Origin: AP-15 sp963833745
GTDB lineage: Bacteria; Pseudomonadota; Alphaproteobacteria; ATCC43930; CGMCC-115725
Assembly: GCA_963833745.1 (NCBI GenBank)
Contig: CAWHZD010000008.1
Location: 434,001 to 498,000 of the forward strand
Direction: 5' to 3'
DNA: 64,000 nucleotides
The position numbers were made by a program, and so were the translations under genes. Shown here piece after piece: positions 19,701 to 29,519 of the stretch; position 1 is the stretch's first letter, and every line of letters starts with the position of its first letter. The notes below the pieces were generated by a model. It ran no database searches and was not told where the DNA came from. It saw nothing but the letters and a program-made list of their open reading frames with translations.

Positions 19701-22700
19701 GACGTGACGAGTTTTGGTGCGATCACCACCCATGGCGGCAAGTCGGATGCGATTGCCGCGCAGTCGATCGGCGGCGGCGGCGGCAATGGCGGGTTTGCGA
19801 TTTCGGCGGCGGGAGGTGGTTATGGCGGGGTCGCTTTGTCGTTTGGCGGCGCCGGCGGCACGGGCGCCAACAGCGACACGGTCGACGTCACCAATGTCGG
19901 GGCGATCGGCACGTCCGGGAACGGCTCTGACGGCATCATGGCCCAGTCGGTCGGCGGCGGCGGCGGCAATGGCGGCTTTTCCGGCTCCCTCTCCGCTGGC
20001 GGCTATGGCGCGGTCGCACTCGGCTTTGGCGGCGGCGCGGGCAATGCCGGTGCCGCCAACAACGTCTCGGTCGCCAACACCGGAGACGTCGCTACCGGGG
20101 GCGCAGGCTCGACCGGGATATTCGCCCAGTCGATCGGCGGCGGCGGCGGCAACGGCGGCTTCGCCGCCGGCGGCGCCGGTGCCCTTTACGCCGGCGCCGC
20201 GCTGACTTTCGGCGGCAACGCGGGCAATGCCGGCGACGCCATGAATGCTCAAATCGACAGCAGCGGCAACGTCACGACGCAGGGGGACCAGGCGAACGGC
20301 ATCGAGGCGCAGTCGATCGGCGGCGGCGGCGGCAATGGCGGCTTCGCCATCTCGGCCTCGGGCTCCGAAAACGCGGCGCTGTCGTTGGCCTTCGGCGGCA
20401 CCGGCGCCGCTGGTGGAAAGGCGCAGATCGCTTCCGTCGATTCGACCGGCAACATCGCCACTCATGGTGTCCAGGCGGACGGCATCGAGGCGCAATCGAT
20501 CGGCGGCAGCGGCGGCAATGGCGGCTTTGCGGTCAGCGGCACGCTGACCATCGATACGGGCGGATCGGCGAGCTTTGCTTTTGGCGGTAAAGGCGGGACC
20601 GGGGCGAGCGCGGGCGCAGCACGCATCGACAGCGTCGGGAACGTGACCACCACCGGGATGAGCGCCACCGGAATTCTCGCGCAGTCGATTGGCGGCTCGG
20701 GCGGCAACGGTGGTTTCGCCGGCGCGTTGGCGCTGGCCAGCGGCATCGCCTATGCCAATTCCGTCGGGGGCTATGGCGGCAACGCCAACACCGGCGGTGC
20801 GGTGGACGTCGCCAGCACCGGCGTGGTTTCGACGCAAAAGGACAATTCGATCGGCATCGAGGCTCAGTCGATCGGCGGCGGCGGCGGCAACGGGGCGTTT
20901 TCGCTCGCCGGTTCGGCGACGATGGACGACAACGCCGTCGGCAGCGCCAAGGGCGGCATGGGCGGGATCGCCGGCACTGCCGGCACCGTGAACCTCGCTA
21001 GCAACGGGTTTGTCACCACCGCCGGCAATCAGTCGGCGGGCATCATGGCGCAATCGCTCGGCGGCGGCGGCGGCAATGGCGGCTTTGCGATCGGGGCCTC
21101 GTTGTCTTACAGCGGCTCCGCTTCTCTTAACGCCGTGGGCAGCAACGGCGGGTCGGGCAACAGTGCCGGCGCGGTCACCGTGTCCACCCATGCTACGACG
21201 GCCTCGCCTCATGGGATGAGCGTGATGACCGGTGGCGACGGCTCGCCGGGGATCCTGGCGCAGTCGGTCGGCGGCGGCGGCGGCAATGGCGGCTTCTCAA
21301 TCGGTGCCAGCGCCTCGGCGGGCAGCGACGCCGCCAACAACGCCGTCGGCGGAAACGGCGGGACCGGGAGCAACTCCGGCACCGCCGGCACCTTGATGGT
21401 GCACGTCACCGACAATGGCAACATCCTGACCACGGGGCGCAACTCGGCCGGTATCGAGGCCCAGTCGATCGGCGGCGGCGGCGGCAATGGCGGCTTCTCG
21501 GTCGCCGCCGCCGTCGCGATTTCAGACTCCTCGGGCAAGGCGTCCGCTGTCGGCGGCCAAGGCGCGACCAACGCCAACAACACCAGCGGCGACGTCACCG
21601 TCAATCAGACCGGCTCGATCCTGACGGCCGGCGATCAATCCGACGCGATTCTCGCCCAGTCGATCGGCGGCGGCGGCGGCAATGGCGGCTTTGCCATCGC
21701 CGGGTCGCTGTCGACCGGCGGCGGGACCGCTTCGACGGCGACCGGTGGCGCCGGTGGCGGCGGCAACGCCGCGGGCAATGTCAGCGTCACCAGCACCGGG
21801 CTCATCCAAACCGACGCGCTCGGCGGCGGCGGCAGCGGTTCGGGCGGCATCGTCGCGCAGTCGATCGGCGGCGGCGGCGGCAACGGCGGCTTCTCGGGCG
21901 CGCTGTCAGCCGCCTTTGGCGGCGACGCCGCGTCGAATACGACCGGCGGCAACGGCGGCATGGGGTCCGATGCCGGGACCGTGTCGGTCAAGTCCGCAGA
22001 CATGATCGTGACCGGCGGTGACAATGCCCCGGGCCTCACCGCGCAGTCGATCGGCGGCGGCGGCGGCAACGGCGGCTTCTCGATCGGTGTCAGCTTCGCC
22101 TCCAACGCCAAATCCACAGCCGATGTCGTCGGCGGCGGCGCCGGCAACGGCGGCATCGGCAAAGCCGTCACGGTGCAGAATTCGGCTGGGATCATGACCG
22201 CCGGTCACCTCTCCGACGGCATCCTGGCGCAGTCGATCGGCGGCGGCGGCGGCAACGGCGGTTTTGCGGTGTCCGGCAGCCTGTCGTTGCAGGATGACGC
22301 GGCCTCGAACGCCACCGGCGGCGGCGGTGGTTCAGGCGGCGTCGCCGGTACGGTAAAAGTCGCAAACAGCGGCCGGATTTCGGTAGCGAATTCCGGGACC
22401 ATCGGGATTGTCGCGCAGTCGGTCGGCGGCGGCGGCGGAACCGGCGGTTTTGCCGGCGCGATTGCGGTCAGCTCGAACACCAAGGCAATGACCAACGCGA
22501 CCGGCGGAAAAGGCGGGACTGGCAACGTTGCCGCCGCCGTGAACGTCGTCAACAGCGGGGCGGTCTCGTCGAAAGGCGACAATTCCGGTGGCATCCTGGC
22601 GCAATCGGTCGGCGGCGGCGGCGGCGATGGCGGCTTCTCCCTCGGCGCCGCTGGTTCCTCGGCGATGGGTGTGGCCAACACGACCGGCGGAAAAGGCGGG

Positions 22701-25700
22701 AGCGGCGGCTCAGCGGGCGCGGTTTCGGTCGAGAACGATGCCGGCGGCATGATCTCGACGACCGGCGCGCTTGCCTACGGCATCGACGCGCAGTCGGTTG
22801 GCGGCGGTGGCGGCAATGGCGGTTTCGCCATCGGCGGTGCCTTGTCGCTGAACGGCGACGCGAGTTCGACAATCGGCGGCGGCGGCGCCGGTGCCGGAAG
22901 CACCGGTGCGGCGGTGACCGTCAAGAATTTGGACGCGATCCAAACCAACGGCTTCGACGCGACCGGCATCCTCGCGGAATCCGTCGGCGGTGGCGGCGGA
23001 TCGGGCGGCTTTGCCGTCGGCGCGGCGGTCAGCGCCGGCGGTTCGAGCCTTGCCAACGGGATCGGCGGCAACGCCGCCGTCGGTGGCAACGCTTCCACCG
23101 TGCAGGTTACCAACGCGGCCGCGATCAAGACGAGCCTCGACGGGTCGATCGGGATTCTGGCGGAATCGATCGGCGGTGGCGGCGGCTCAGGCGGCTTCGG
23201 CATCTCGGCCGCAGGCTCGACCGCGAAGGCGACCAGCCAGAGTGTGGGCGGCACCGGCGGCAGCGCCGGAACGGCAGGCAACGTCACCGTCGACAACAAT
23301 CATGGCGGCCAGATCACGACCTTGGGGGCGATGTCCTACGGCATCGAGGCGCAGTCGGTCGGCGGCGGCGGCGGCAACGGCGCGTTCTCGATCGGCGGTG
23401 CGGTCTCGGTCAACGACGACGCGAGCTCGACGGTGGGCGCCGGAACGGGCGGTGCAGCGGGTGCGGCGGGCGCGGTCACGGTCGGCAATGCCGACGCGAT
23501 CTCGACATCGGGCTCGGGCGCGATCGGCGTGCTGGCGCAATCGGTGGGCGGCGGCGGCGGCTCGGGCGGCTTTGCCATCGGTGCGGCGGTCAGCGCCGGC
23601 GGCGCCAGCATTGCGAACGGGGTTGGCGGCGCCGGCGGTGGCGGTGGCAACGCCGCGACGGTCAAGGTGACAAACGCCGCCGCGATCGACACGAAAAAGG
23701 ACAACGCGATCGGGATTCTGGCGCAGTCGGTCGGCGGCGGCGGCGGCAATGGCGGTTTCGACATCTCGGCTGCCGGTTCGACTGCGAAGGCGACCAGCCA
23801 GAGCGTCGGCGGCAACGGCGGCGTCGCCGGTACCGCCGGCAACGTCACCGTCGAAAACAATCACGGCGGTCAAATCGCGACCTTAGGGGCGATGTCCTAC
23901 GGCATCGAGGCGCAGTCGGTGGGCGGCGGCGGCGGCAACGGCGCGTTCTCGATCGGCGGCGCGGTCTCGGTCAACGACGATGCGAGCTCGACCGTGGGTG
24001 CGGGTACCGGCGGCGCCGCCGGTGCGGCGGGCACCGTCACGGTCGGCAACTCCGATGTCATTGCTACCTCGGGCTCGGGCGCGATCGGCATCCTCGCGCA
24101 ATCGGTGGGCGGCGGCGGCGGCTCGGGCGGCTTTGCCATCGGTGCGGCGATCAGCGCCGGCGGCGCCAGCATTGCGAACGGGGTTGGCGGCGCCGGCGCC
24201 GGTGGCGGCAACGCCGCGACGGTACAGGTGACAAACGCCGCCGCGATCACTACGGAAAAGGACAACGCGATCGGGATTCTGGCGCAGTCGGTCGGCGGGG
24301 GCGGCGGCAATGGCGGCTTCGACATCTCGGCCGCCGGCTCGACCGCGAAAGCAACCAGCCAGAGTGTGGGCGGCAATGGCGGCAGCGCCGGAACGGCAGG
24401 CAACGTCACCGTCGACAATAATCACGGGGGCCAGATCACGACGGCCGGCGCCATGTCCTACGGCATCGAGGCGCAGTCGGTGGGCGGCGGCGGCGGCAAC
24501 GGCGCGTTCTCGATCGGCGGCGCGGTCTCGGTCGACGACGATGCGAGCTCGACCGTGGGTGCGGGTACCGGCGGCGCCGCCGGTGCGGCGGGCACCGTCA
24601 CGGTCGGCAACTCCGATGTCATTGCTACCTCGGGCTCGGGCGCGATCGGCATCCTCGCGCAATCGGTGGGCGGCGGCGGCGGCTCGGGCGGCTTTGCCAT
24701 CGGCGCGGCGATCAGCGCTGGCGGCGCCAGCCTGACGAACGGCGTTGGCGGCGCTGCCGGGGGCGGCGGTGCGGGTGGTTCGGTCCAGGTGACCAATTCC
24801 GCTGTCGTCATGACGCAGGAAGCCGAAGCAACCGGCATTTTGGCGCAATCGGTTGGCGGCGGCGGCGGCAATGGCGGCTTTTCGCTGGGCGCCGGCGGCT
24901 CTCAGGCCAAGGCGGTGACCTCGTCCGTCGGCGGTTCCGGCGGTTTGGGCGGTGCTGCGTCAACCGTGACGGTGACCAATACCGCGGCTGGGTCGATCGC
25001 GACCGAGGGCGCTTTCGCCAATGGCATCCAGGCCCAGTCGGTCGGCGGCGGCGGCGGCAACGGTGCCTTCGCCATCGGCGGATCGCTGAGTGCCAGTGGC
25101 GACGCCCAGTCGACGGTGGGCGCCGGATCGGGCGCGGGCGGCGGCTCGGCGTCGATGGTCACGGTCAAGAACAACGGACAGATTGTGACCGGAGGAGCCG
25201 ATGCCGTCGGCATCTTCGCGCAAAGCGTCGGCGGCGGCGGCGGCTCGGGCGGTTTTGCCGGCGGGCTGAGCATCGGCAGCAGTGGCAGCGTCGCCAATAC
25301 AGTCGGCGGTGCGGGCGCCGGAGCGGGCGATGGCGATCAGGTCGCCGTCACCAATGGCGGCCTCGTCCACACCCTCGGCGCAAATTCGATCGGCATCCTG
25401 GCGCAGTCGATCGGCGGCGGCGGCGGCAATGGCGGCTTCTCGCTGTCGGCTTCGGGCTCGAGCGGTTCGGGTTCGAACAGCAGCGTTGGCGGCGGCGGTG
25501 GCGGCGGTGGCCTCGCAAAACTGGTGCAGGTGACGAATTCCGGCTCGATTGTCACCCAAGGGCCGCTGTCTTACGGCATCTACGCGCAATCGGTCGGCGG
25601 TGGCGGCGGCAATGGCGGGTTCACCGTCAACGGCACGCTCGGCAGCGGCTCGGGCGGCATGGTCTCGACGGTCGGCGGCAAGGCCGGAGCGGGCGGCGCC

Positions 25701-28700
25701 GGCGGGCCGGTCACCGTCGTCAACACCGGCACGATCGTCGTCAAGGGCGCGGGTTCAGTCGGCGTTTTCGCCCAGTCGGTCGGCGGCGGCGGCGGCGCCG
25801 GGGGATTTGCCGGCGCGCTCAACGTGTCGGGCGGCCAGATGCAGAACAGTGTCGGCGGCCAAGGCGGCAATGGCGGCGACGGCGGCAACGTCACCGTCAC
25901 CAGCACCGGCAGCATCATGACATTGGCCGACGATTCGGTGAGCGTGCTGGCGCAGTCGATCGGCGGCGGCGGCGGCAACGGCGCCTTTGCGGTCTCGGCG
26001 CAGACCGGCGCGTTCGACGGGTCGGGAAATAATGTCGGCGGCGCCTCGAACGGGACCGGCGGCGCGAAGGGCCAGGTGAGCGTCAATGTCAGCGGCGGCT
26101 CGCTACAGACGCAGGGCGCACTCTCTTACGGCATGCTCGCCCAGGCGATCGGAGCCGGCGGGGGCAACGGCGCCCTGTCGGTTCCCGACCCGCTGACCAC
26201 GTCGGGCGGCGGGGTTAGCGTACGGGTCGGTGCGACTGGCGGTATCGCCGGCGACGGCAGCCCGCTCTCTGCGACCAACACCAATCCGACGAATACGACC
26301 GGCGCCGGCGCGGTCGGGTTGATCGCCCAGTCGATCGGCGGCGGCGGCGGCACCGACGGGGTGACCGGCGACCTCTCGGTCGGCAACAATATCGGCGTGC
26401 TGTCGGCAATCGTCGGCGGGTCGAGCACTGCCGGCGGCTCGGCGGGCACGGTGAATTTCGCGAATTCGGGAGCGGTTTCGACGAATGGCGACAATGCGAT
26501 CGGCACGCTCGTGCAGTCGATCGGCGGCGGCGGCGGAGACGGGGCGTTTTCTCTGGGCGTCGTCACCGGAACGCCGCTTGGCGCAGTCGAGAGTGTCGGC
26601 GGGTCCGAGGGTGCCGTCGGCAACGCGGCCGCGCTCACTCTGCCGACCTTCTCGGGGCCGATATCGACCAGCGGCACCCTGGCGCCGGGCTTGTTGGCGC
26701 AATCGATCGGCGGCGGCGGCGGTTTTGCCGGCTTCTCGGCGCCGTCGGGCCTGTCGATCGGGAGCAACGGCCTGAGCTTTGACGTCGGCGGCGGCGGGGG
26801 CGCGGGCGGGGCCGGCGCCACCATCGATTTCACCTCAAATGCGCAGATCTCGACGGCCGGTGCGGGCGCCTCCGGTGTGGTCGTGCAATCGATTGGCGGC
26901 GGTGGCGGTTTTGTCGGCTTTTCCAGTGGCGGGACACAAAATCCAACCTTGAACAATGCGGTTCTCGGCGGCCGTGGCGGCGGCGGCTCCGGAGGTGCGA
27001 TCAATTTGACCAACGCCGCCGCGATCTCGACCGCCGGCACCGGCGCCCTCGGCATACTCGCCCAATCGATCGGCGGCGGCGGCGGTGTCATCGAGGCGAT
27101 CGGAGTGGGCTCCGTGGGGACGGTTGGTTTGGGTGCGTCAGGCGCCGCGAGGGGCGACGGCGGGACCGTGACCATCAGTGATTCCGCGCCGATTTCGACG
27201 ATGGGCAACGGGGCTCATGCGCTGGTCGCGCAATCGATCGGCGGCGGCGGTGGTCTGTTTTTGGCCTATGGGAGCGACGCCGGGAACGCGATCGGGGCGC
27301 CGATTGCCGCGGGTGGCGGGGCGGCCGGCAATGGCGGCGCCGTCAGCGTCGCCACCACGGCGCCGATTACAACCTTCGGCGGCGGCGCTTACGGCATCGT
27401 CGCGCAGTCGGTCGGCGGCGGCGGCGGTATCGTCGGCAACGGCTTTTACGGGTCGACCATCGGCAGCAGTCCGTTCGCGGGCACCACTGGAAGACCGGGT
27501 CAAGGTGGAACCGTAAACGTCGCGGTCTCCGCGCCGGTGACGACGCCGGGTCCGAACGCCACGGCGATCTTCGCCGACAGCGACGGCGGCGGCGGCGGCG
27601 GCGGCAACATCGCGGTCAATATTGCGGATGTCGAGATCCTCGGCGGCACCGGTGACGGTCACGCCGTCAGTCTGTTGGGCGGGGCAAACAATCTGATTAC
27701 CAGCGCCGGCACGCTGGAGACAGTCGACGGGCTCGCCGGCACCGCGATCACCGGGGGCAGCGGCAACGACAATGTCGTCAGCTCCGGCTTTGTCCTGGGC
27801 TCGGTCGACCTCGACGGCGGCGTCAACGCCTTTGACAATACGCCAACCGGCATCTTCATCTCGGGCTCGACGGTCAATCTCGGTCCGCTCGGGCTGCTGA
27901 CCAATCAAGGATTGCTGTCGCCGGGCGGTCTCGGCAATGTCTTTACCACCAGCGTCACCGGCAGTTTTGTGCAGACCAGTACCGGCATTTACGCCCTCGA
28001 TCTGCAGTTCCTCGACCAGACGTCGGACCGCATCAACTTCACCGGCACCGCGAATGCCGCCGGCACCGTCGGCATCAACGTGCTGAACCCGGGGCTGGCT
28101 CTGCCCGGCGCACATGACACGACGATAATCTACGCGGCGGGCGGAGTGACCAGCCATAGTGGGCTCGGGCTCGGCTTTATACCGACCGCGGTCGCGACCT
28201 ACAGCCTCACCTTTCCAGACCCGGACGACATCGTCCTGCACTATGTGATCGATTTCTCGCCCGACGGGCTGACCGGCAACCAGCATTCGGTCGGCTATGC
28301 AATCAATGCGATCCAGACTGCTCGGTCGTCGCCGAATTTTGTGCCCATCGCCGCGAGACTGTTCTACGTGCCGACGGTCGCCGATTTGGGGGTGACCTAT
28401 GATTCGCTGTCGGGCGAAGGCACCAGCGCCGTTCAGCAAGCCATCTTCTCGGCCCGCGACCAGTTTTTCGAAGCGGTGCTGCAGCAGGCCCTTCTGCCAG
28501 CGGAGCAGTACGCGGATGTCTACGCCCTGAACGGCGCCGCAGACGCCGTGCCGTTGCGCCGGACCGGCACCTGGCGCGCGTGGGCGAGCGGCTTTGGTGA
28601 CGACCTCGGGCTGAACAGCGCCTATACCAGCGCCACCAGTGCCTCGGCGTACGGCGCCGCGGCACAGAATTTCAACACTGCGGGCGGTGCCGCAGGGTTT

Positions 28701-29453
28701 GATTACCGGGTCGACCCGCATTGGGTAGTCGGTGTCGCCGGCGGCGGCAGCGGGTTCCAGTATTCGGTTGCCGACCGCACCACGCACGGCAGCGGCTCCG
28801 GCGGAGATGTCGGCGTCTACTCGTCGGCGCGGTGGGATCAAGTCTATGCGATGGGTGTGCTCGCCTATGGGCACTTCAATCAGGATGAAATCCGCGATGT
28901 CATCGGGTTGAACATCGGCCCACTCGAAAACGCCCAGGGCAGCTTCGATTCCAATCTGTTCGGCGGCCGCTTTGAGGTCGGCCGCAACTATCCGGTCGGA
29001 CCCGTCACCCTGACCCCGTTCGGGGCGCTGCAATTCGACCGGCTGCGCACCTCCTCCTACAGCGAGACCAGCACGATCACGAGCACCTCGGCGCCGGGAG
29101 TTTTAGGACTGCAATACGACGCGCATACCGTCGCCTCGGTCCCGCTCTATTTGGGTGGTCAGATCGACAGCAGGTTCGAGCTGGCGCCGGGTGTCGCCCT
29201 CATTCCGTCGCTTCGCGTCGCGGAGGTGCACGAGTTCAGCGCGCAGCGCACGGTTACCGCCCAATTCCTGTCGGCCCCGGGCTTTGCGTTTCTGGTGCAT
29301 GGTGCCGCGGCGGCAGAGGATGCGGCGCAGGTGCAAGCCGGCCTAAAGCTGGCGCTCAATCGCCAGATCAGCGTCTATGCCAATTTCACCGGCTATTTCT
29401 CGGGCGGCGGCAACTCCGTCGGCGGCTTCGGCGGGGTGAAGATCAGCTGGTGA
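16764..29453 (+). CDS. Giant Gly-rich repeat autotransporter adhesin (4229 aa)
   Basis: Type V-secreted surface protein. Residues 1-57 contain a signal peptide (MRLSRWIAAAALLPAVATA core, probable cleavage near ATAQC). From about residue 190 to 3615 there are roughly 57 imperfect repeats of about 62 residues; 54 carry the hallmark [AV]xSIGGGGGNGGF or close variants, alternating with short beta-strand-like TVTNxGxIxTxGxxSxGI segments, consistent with a long beta-helix. A non-repeat linker follows. Residues about 3930-4229 form an autotransporter beta-barrel starting GTWRAWASGFGDDLG and ending in VKISW, the aromatic C-terminus recognised by BAM. No frameshift is seen over 12.7 kb. ATG 16764 has GGAGG 6 nt upstream; ATG 16818 is an alternative. 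Adhesion or biofilm function is inferred. Confidence 0.93.
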   Translation: MPLWACLVNVLPGFRLERMRLSRWIAAAALLPAVATAVPPTIGAILVLDAAPATAQCAQSGTTENCSGTLPSPVDFNTSHGIDTLNVFNANNGTSFVRLQGAGAAPGSGANAVFSCSVANECTITTSMDGSQTCSPKTDIHGNPLGACVAGTTTPGPSGSAGPSVTVKVSTPTSGPVTVGAGRPNIAVIGLSQGSNGGGGGDSFVAGSAGNGGTGADGGTVSVNFSGVVPSANSGGILAQSQAGNGGNGGSFFGIGGSAGDGGLGGFGGAATASFDAGSVTTSGKGNVGVTAISQGGNGGSAGNGGGLVFVGGSGSAAGQAGKAEVDTVAGTSIVTSGDFANGIAAYSLGGGGGSGSGGFGLFYSGGGNGSTGGAGGAVIVNANGAITTQGQFAEGILAQSIGGGGGSAGTVIGAVALGGSGAGGGAGGTVQVSDTGTIVTFGFGANAIEGQSIGGGGGNGANSGGLFALGGNGSGTTTGGMVSVTNQGLLETSSSNSAGILAQSIGGGGGNGGTSGGLFAYGGSGGAGADAATVTVTNGGNIFTGLNGSGTSASPGILAQSIGGGGGNGGGALVGPVTLGGAGGMAGNGDTVSLTNSGSITTLGHDSAAIVAESIGGGGGNGGFALGGGPFGALAIGGNGGAGGTGGEVCVNANAACTAAAPVGAATIHTSGERSDGIIAQSIGGGGGNGGFAVSGSVGVFASAAVALGGPGGKGGTAGDVFAGANGNIATSGALSTGIDAESIGGGGGNGGFSISATGGLTYGSIGFAMGGMGGAGNDAGTVSVASTTNITTSGDLSPGIFAHSIGGGGGNGGFSVAGAVAAGAAVALDISGSGAGGANGNAVDVSSIGNISTGSQFGTSGSESPGIFAQSVGGGGGNGGFAGSVAAGGYGSVSLSFASSGGAGGAGNTVTVDNNSAMTGANSITTWQNNSDGVLAQSIGGTGGNGGFSVGGAVGGYGAVTLSFGGAGGAGSNSGAVDVTSFGAITTHGGKSDAIAAQSIGGGGGNGGFAISAAGGGYGGVALSFGGAGGTGANSDTVDVTNVGAIGTSGNGSDGIMAQSVGGGGGNGGFSGSLSAGGYGAVALGFGGGAGNAGAANNVSVANTGDVATGGAGSTGIFAQSIGGGGGNGGFAAGGAGALYAGAALTFGGNAGNAGDAMNAQIDSSGNVTTQGDQANGIEAQSIGGGGGNGGFAISASGSENAALSLAFGGTGAAGGKAQIASVDSTGNIATHGVQADGIEAQSIGGSGGNGGFAVSGTLTIDTGGSASFAFGGKGGTGASAGAARIDSVGNVTTTGMSATGILAQSIGGSGGNGGFAGALALASGIAYANSVGGYGGNANTGGAVDVASTGVVSTQKDNSIGIEAQSIGGGGGNGAFSLAGSATMDDNAVGSAKGGMGGIAGTAGTVNLASNGFVTTAGNQSAGIMAQSLGGGGGNGGFAIGASLSYSGSASLNAVGSNGGSGNSAGAVTVSTHATTASPHGMSVMTGGDGSPGILAQSVGGGGGNGGFSIGASASAGSDAANNAVGGNGGTGSNSGTAGTLMVHVTDNGNILTTGRNSAGIEAQSIGGGGGNGGFSVAAAVAISDSSGKASAVGGQGATNANNTSGDVTVNQTGSILTAGDQSDAILAQSIGGGGGNGGFAIAGSLSTGGGTASTATGGAGGGGNAAGNVSVTSTGLIQTDALGGGGSGSGGIVAQSIGGGGGNGGFSGALSAAFGGDAASNTTGGNGGMGSDAGTVSVKSADMIVTGGDNAPGLTAQSIGGGGGNGGFSIGVSFASNAKSTADVVGGGAGNGGIGKAVTVQNSAGIMTAGHLSDGILAQSIGGGGGNGGFAVSGSLSLQDDAASNATGGGGGSGGVAGTVKVANSGRISVANSGTIGIVAQSVGGGGGTGGFAGAIAVSSNTKAMTNATGGKGGTGNVAAAVNVVNSGAVSSKGDNSGGILAQSVGGGGGDGGFSLGAAGSSAMGVANTTGGKGGSGGSAGAVSVENDAGGMISTTGALAYGIDAQSVGGGGGNGGFAIGGALSLNGDASSTIGGGGAGAGSTGAAVTVKNLDAIQTNGFDATGILAESVGGGGGSGGFAVGAAVSAGGSSLANGIGGNAAVGGNASTVQVTNAAAIKTSLDGSIGILAESIGGGGGSGGFGISAAGSTAKATSQSVGGTGGSAGTAGNVTVDNNHGGQITTLGAMSYGIEAQSVGGGGGNGAFSIGGAVSVNDDASSTVGAGTGGAAGAAGAVTVGNADAISTSGSGAIGVLAQSVGGGGGSGGFAIGAAVSAGGASIANGVGGAGGGGGNAATVKVTNAAAIDTKKDNAIGILAQSVGGGGGNGGFDISAAGSTAKATSQSVGGNGGVAGTAGNVTVENNHGGQIATLGAMSYGIEAQSVGGGGGNGAFSIGGAVSVNDDASSTVGAGTGGAAGAAGTVTVGNSDVIATSGSGAIGILAQSVGGGGGSGGFAIGAAISAGGASIANGVGGAGAGGGNAATVQVTNAAAITTEKDNAIGILAQSVGGGGGNGGFDISAAGSTAKATSQSVGGNGGSAGTAGNVTVDNNHGGQITTAGAMSYGIEAQSVGGGGGNGAFSIGGAVSVDDDASSTVGAGTGGAAGAAGTVTVGNSDVIATSGSGAIGILAQSVGGGGGSGGFAIGAAISAGGASLTNGVGGAAGGGGAGGSVQVTNSAVVMTQEAEATGILAQSVGGGGGNGGFSLGAGGSQAKAVTSSVGGSGGLGGAASTVTVTNTAAGSIATEGAFANGIQAQSVGGGGGNGAFAIGGSLSASGDAQSTVGAGSGAGGGSASMVTVKNNGQIVTGGADAVGIFAQSVGGGGGSGGFAGGLSIGSSGSVANTVGGAGAGAGDGDQVAVTNGGLVHTLGANSIGILAQSIGGGGGNGGFSLSASGSSGSGSNSSVGGGGGGGGLAKLVQVTNSGSIVTQGPLSYGIYAQSVGGGGGNGGFTVNGTLGSGSGGMVSTVGGKAGAGGAGGPVTVVNTGTIVVKGAGSVGVFAQSVGGGGGAGGFAGALNVSGGQMQNSVGGQGGNGGDGGNVTVTSTGSIMTLADDSVSVLAQSIGGGGGNGAFAVSAQTGAFDGSGNNVGGASNGTGGAKGQVSVNVSGGSLQTQGALSYGMLAQAIGAGGGNGALSVPDPLTTSGGGVSVRVGATGGIAGDGSPLSATNTNPTNTTGAGAVGLIAQSIGGGGGTDGVTGDLSVGNNIGVLSAIVGGSSTAGGSAGTVNFANSGAVSTNGDNAIGTLVQSIGGGGGDGAFSLGVVTGTPLGAVESVGGSEGAVGNAAALTLPTFSGPISTSGTLAPGLLAQSIGGGGGFAGFSAPSGLSIGSNGLSFDVGGGGGAGGAGATIDFTSNAQISTAGAGASGVVVQSIGGGGGFVGFSSGGTQNPTLNNAVLGGRGGGGSGGAINLTNAAAISTAGTGALGILAQSIGGGGGVIEAIGVGSVGTVGLGASGAARGDGGTVTISDSAPISTMGNGAHALVAQSIGGGGGLFLAYGSDAGNAIGAPIAAGGGAAGNGGAVSVATTAPITTFGGGAYGIVAQSVGGGGGIVGNGFYGSTIGSSPFAGTTGRPGQGGTVNVAVSAPVTTPGPNATAIFADSDGGGGGGGNIAVNIADVEILGGTGDGHAVSLLGGANNLITSAGTLETVDGLAGTAITGGSGNDNVVSSGFVLGSVDLDGGVNAFDNTPTGIFISGSTVNLGPLGLLTNQGLLSPGGLGNVFTTSVTGSFVQTSTGIYALDLQFLDQTSDRINFTGTANAAGTVGINVLNPGLALPGAHDTTIIYAAGGVTSHSGLGLGFIPTAVATYSLTFPDPDDIVLHYVIDFSPDGLTGNQHSVGYAINAIQTARSSPNFVPIAARLFYVPTVADLGVTYDSLSGEGTSAVQQAIFSARDQFFEAVLQQALLPAEQYADVYALNGAADAVPLRRTGTWRAWASGFGDDLGLNSAYTSATSASAYGAAAQNFNTAGGAAGFDYRVDPHWVVGVAGGGSGFQYSVADRTTHGSGSGGDVGVYSSARWDQVYAMGVLAYGHFNQDEIRDVIGLNIGPLENAQGSFDSNLFGGRFEVGRNYPVGPVTLTPFGALQFDRLRTSSYSETSTITSTSAPGVLGLQYDAHTVASVPLYLGGQIDSRFELAPGVALIPSLRVAEVHEFSAQRTVTAQFLSAPGFAFLVHGAAAAEDAAQVQAGLKLALNRQISVYANFTGYFSGGGNSVGGFGGVKISW
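23208..24750 (+). repeat. 561-bp higher-order tandem repeat inside the autotransporter gene
   Basis: Three consecutive copies of a 187-codon block (three 62-residue units each) start at 23208, 23769 and 24330, exactly 561 bp apart. Each contains, in order, STAKATSQSVGG, VENNHGGQI or VDNNHGGQI, AFSIGGAVSV, SSTVGAGTGGAAGAAG and GFAIGAAISAGGAS. Long stretches of copies 2 and 3 are identical in DNA (for example around 23981 and 24542), including third codon positions. Identity fades after about 24750. This shows recent in-frame tandem duplication. Confidence 0.88.
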
Positions 29454-29519
29454 CAGACGAAACCCGGTGGCGACAGGTTCGGCGTTTTGCTTGTCATTCA
29501 ATCCGCCTGATGTCGGACC

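Noticed and set aside
22710..25920. CRISPR-like regular repeats
   Set aside because: The regular units are in-frame protein-coding repeats of the autotransporter, without conserved short repeats separated by unique spacers.
16770..29033. Very long antisense frames over the autotransporter (up to 679 codons, e.g. 16770-18809, 19572-21212 and 27138-29033 on the minus strand)
   Set aside because: They are Ala/Arg/Pro-rich mirror images of GGC-rich codons in the sense gene, repeat with the same period, and lack ribosome sites and family motifs.
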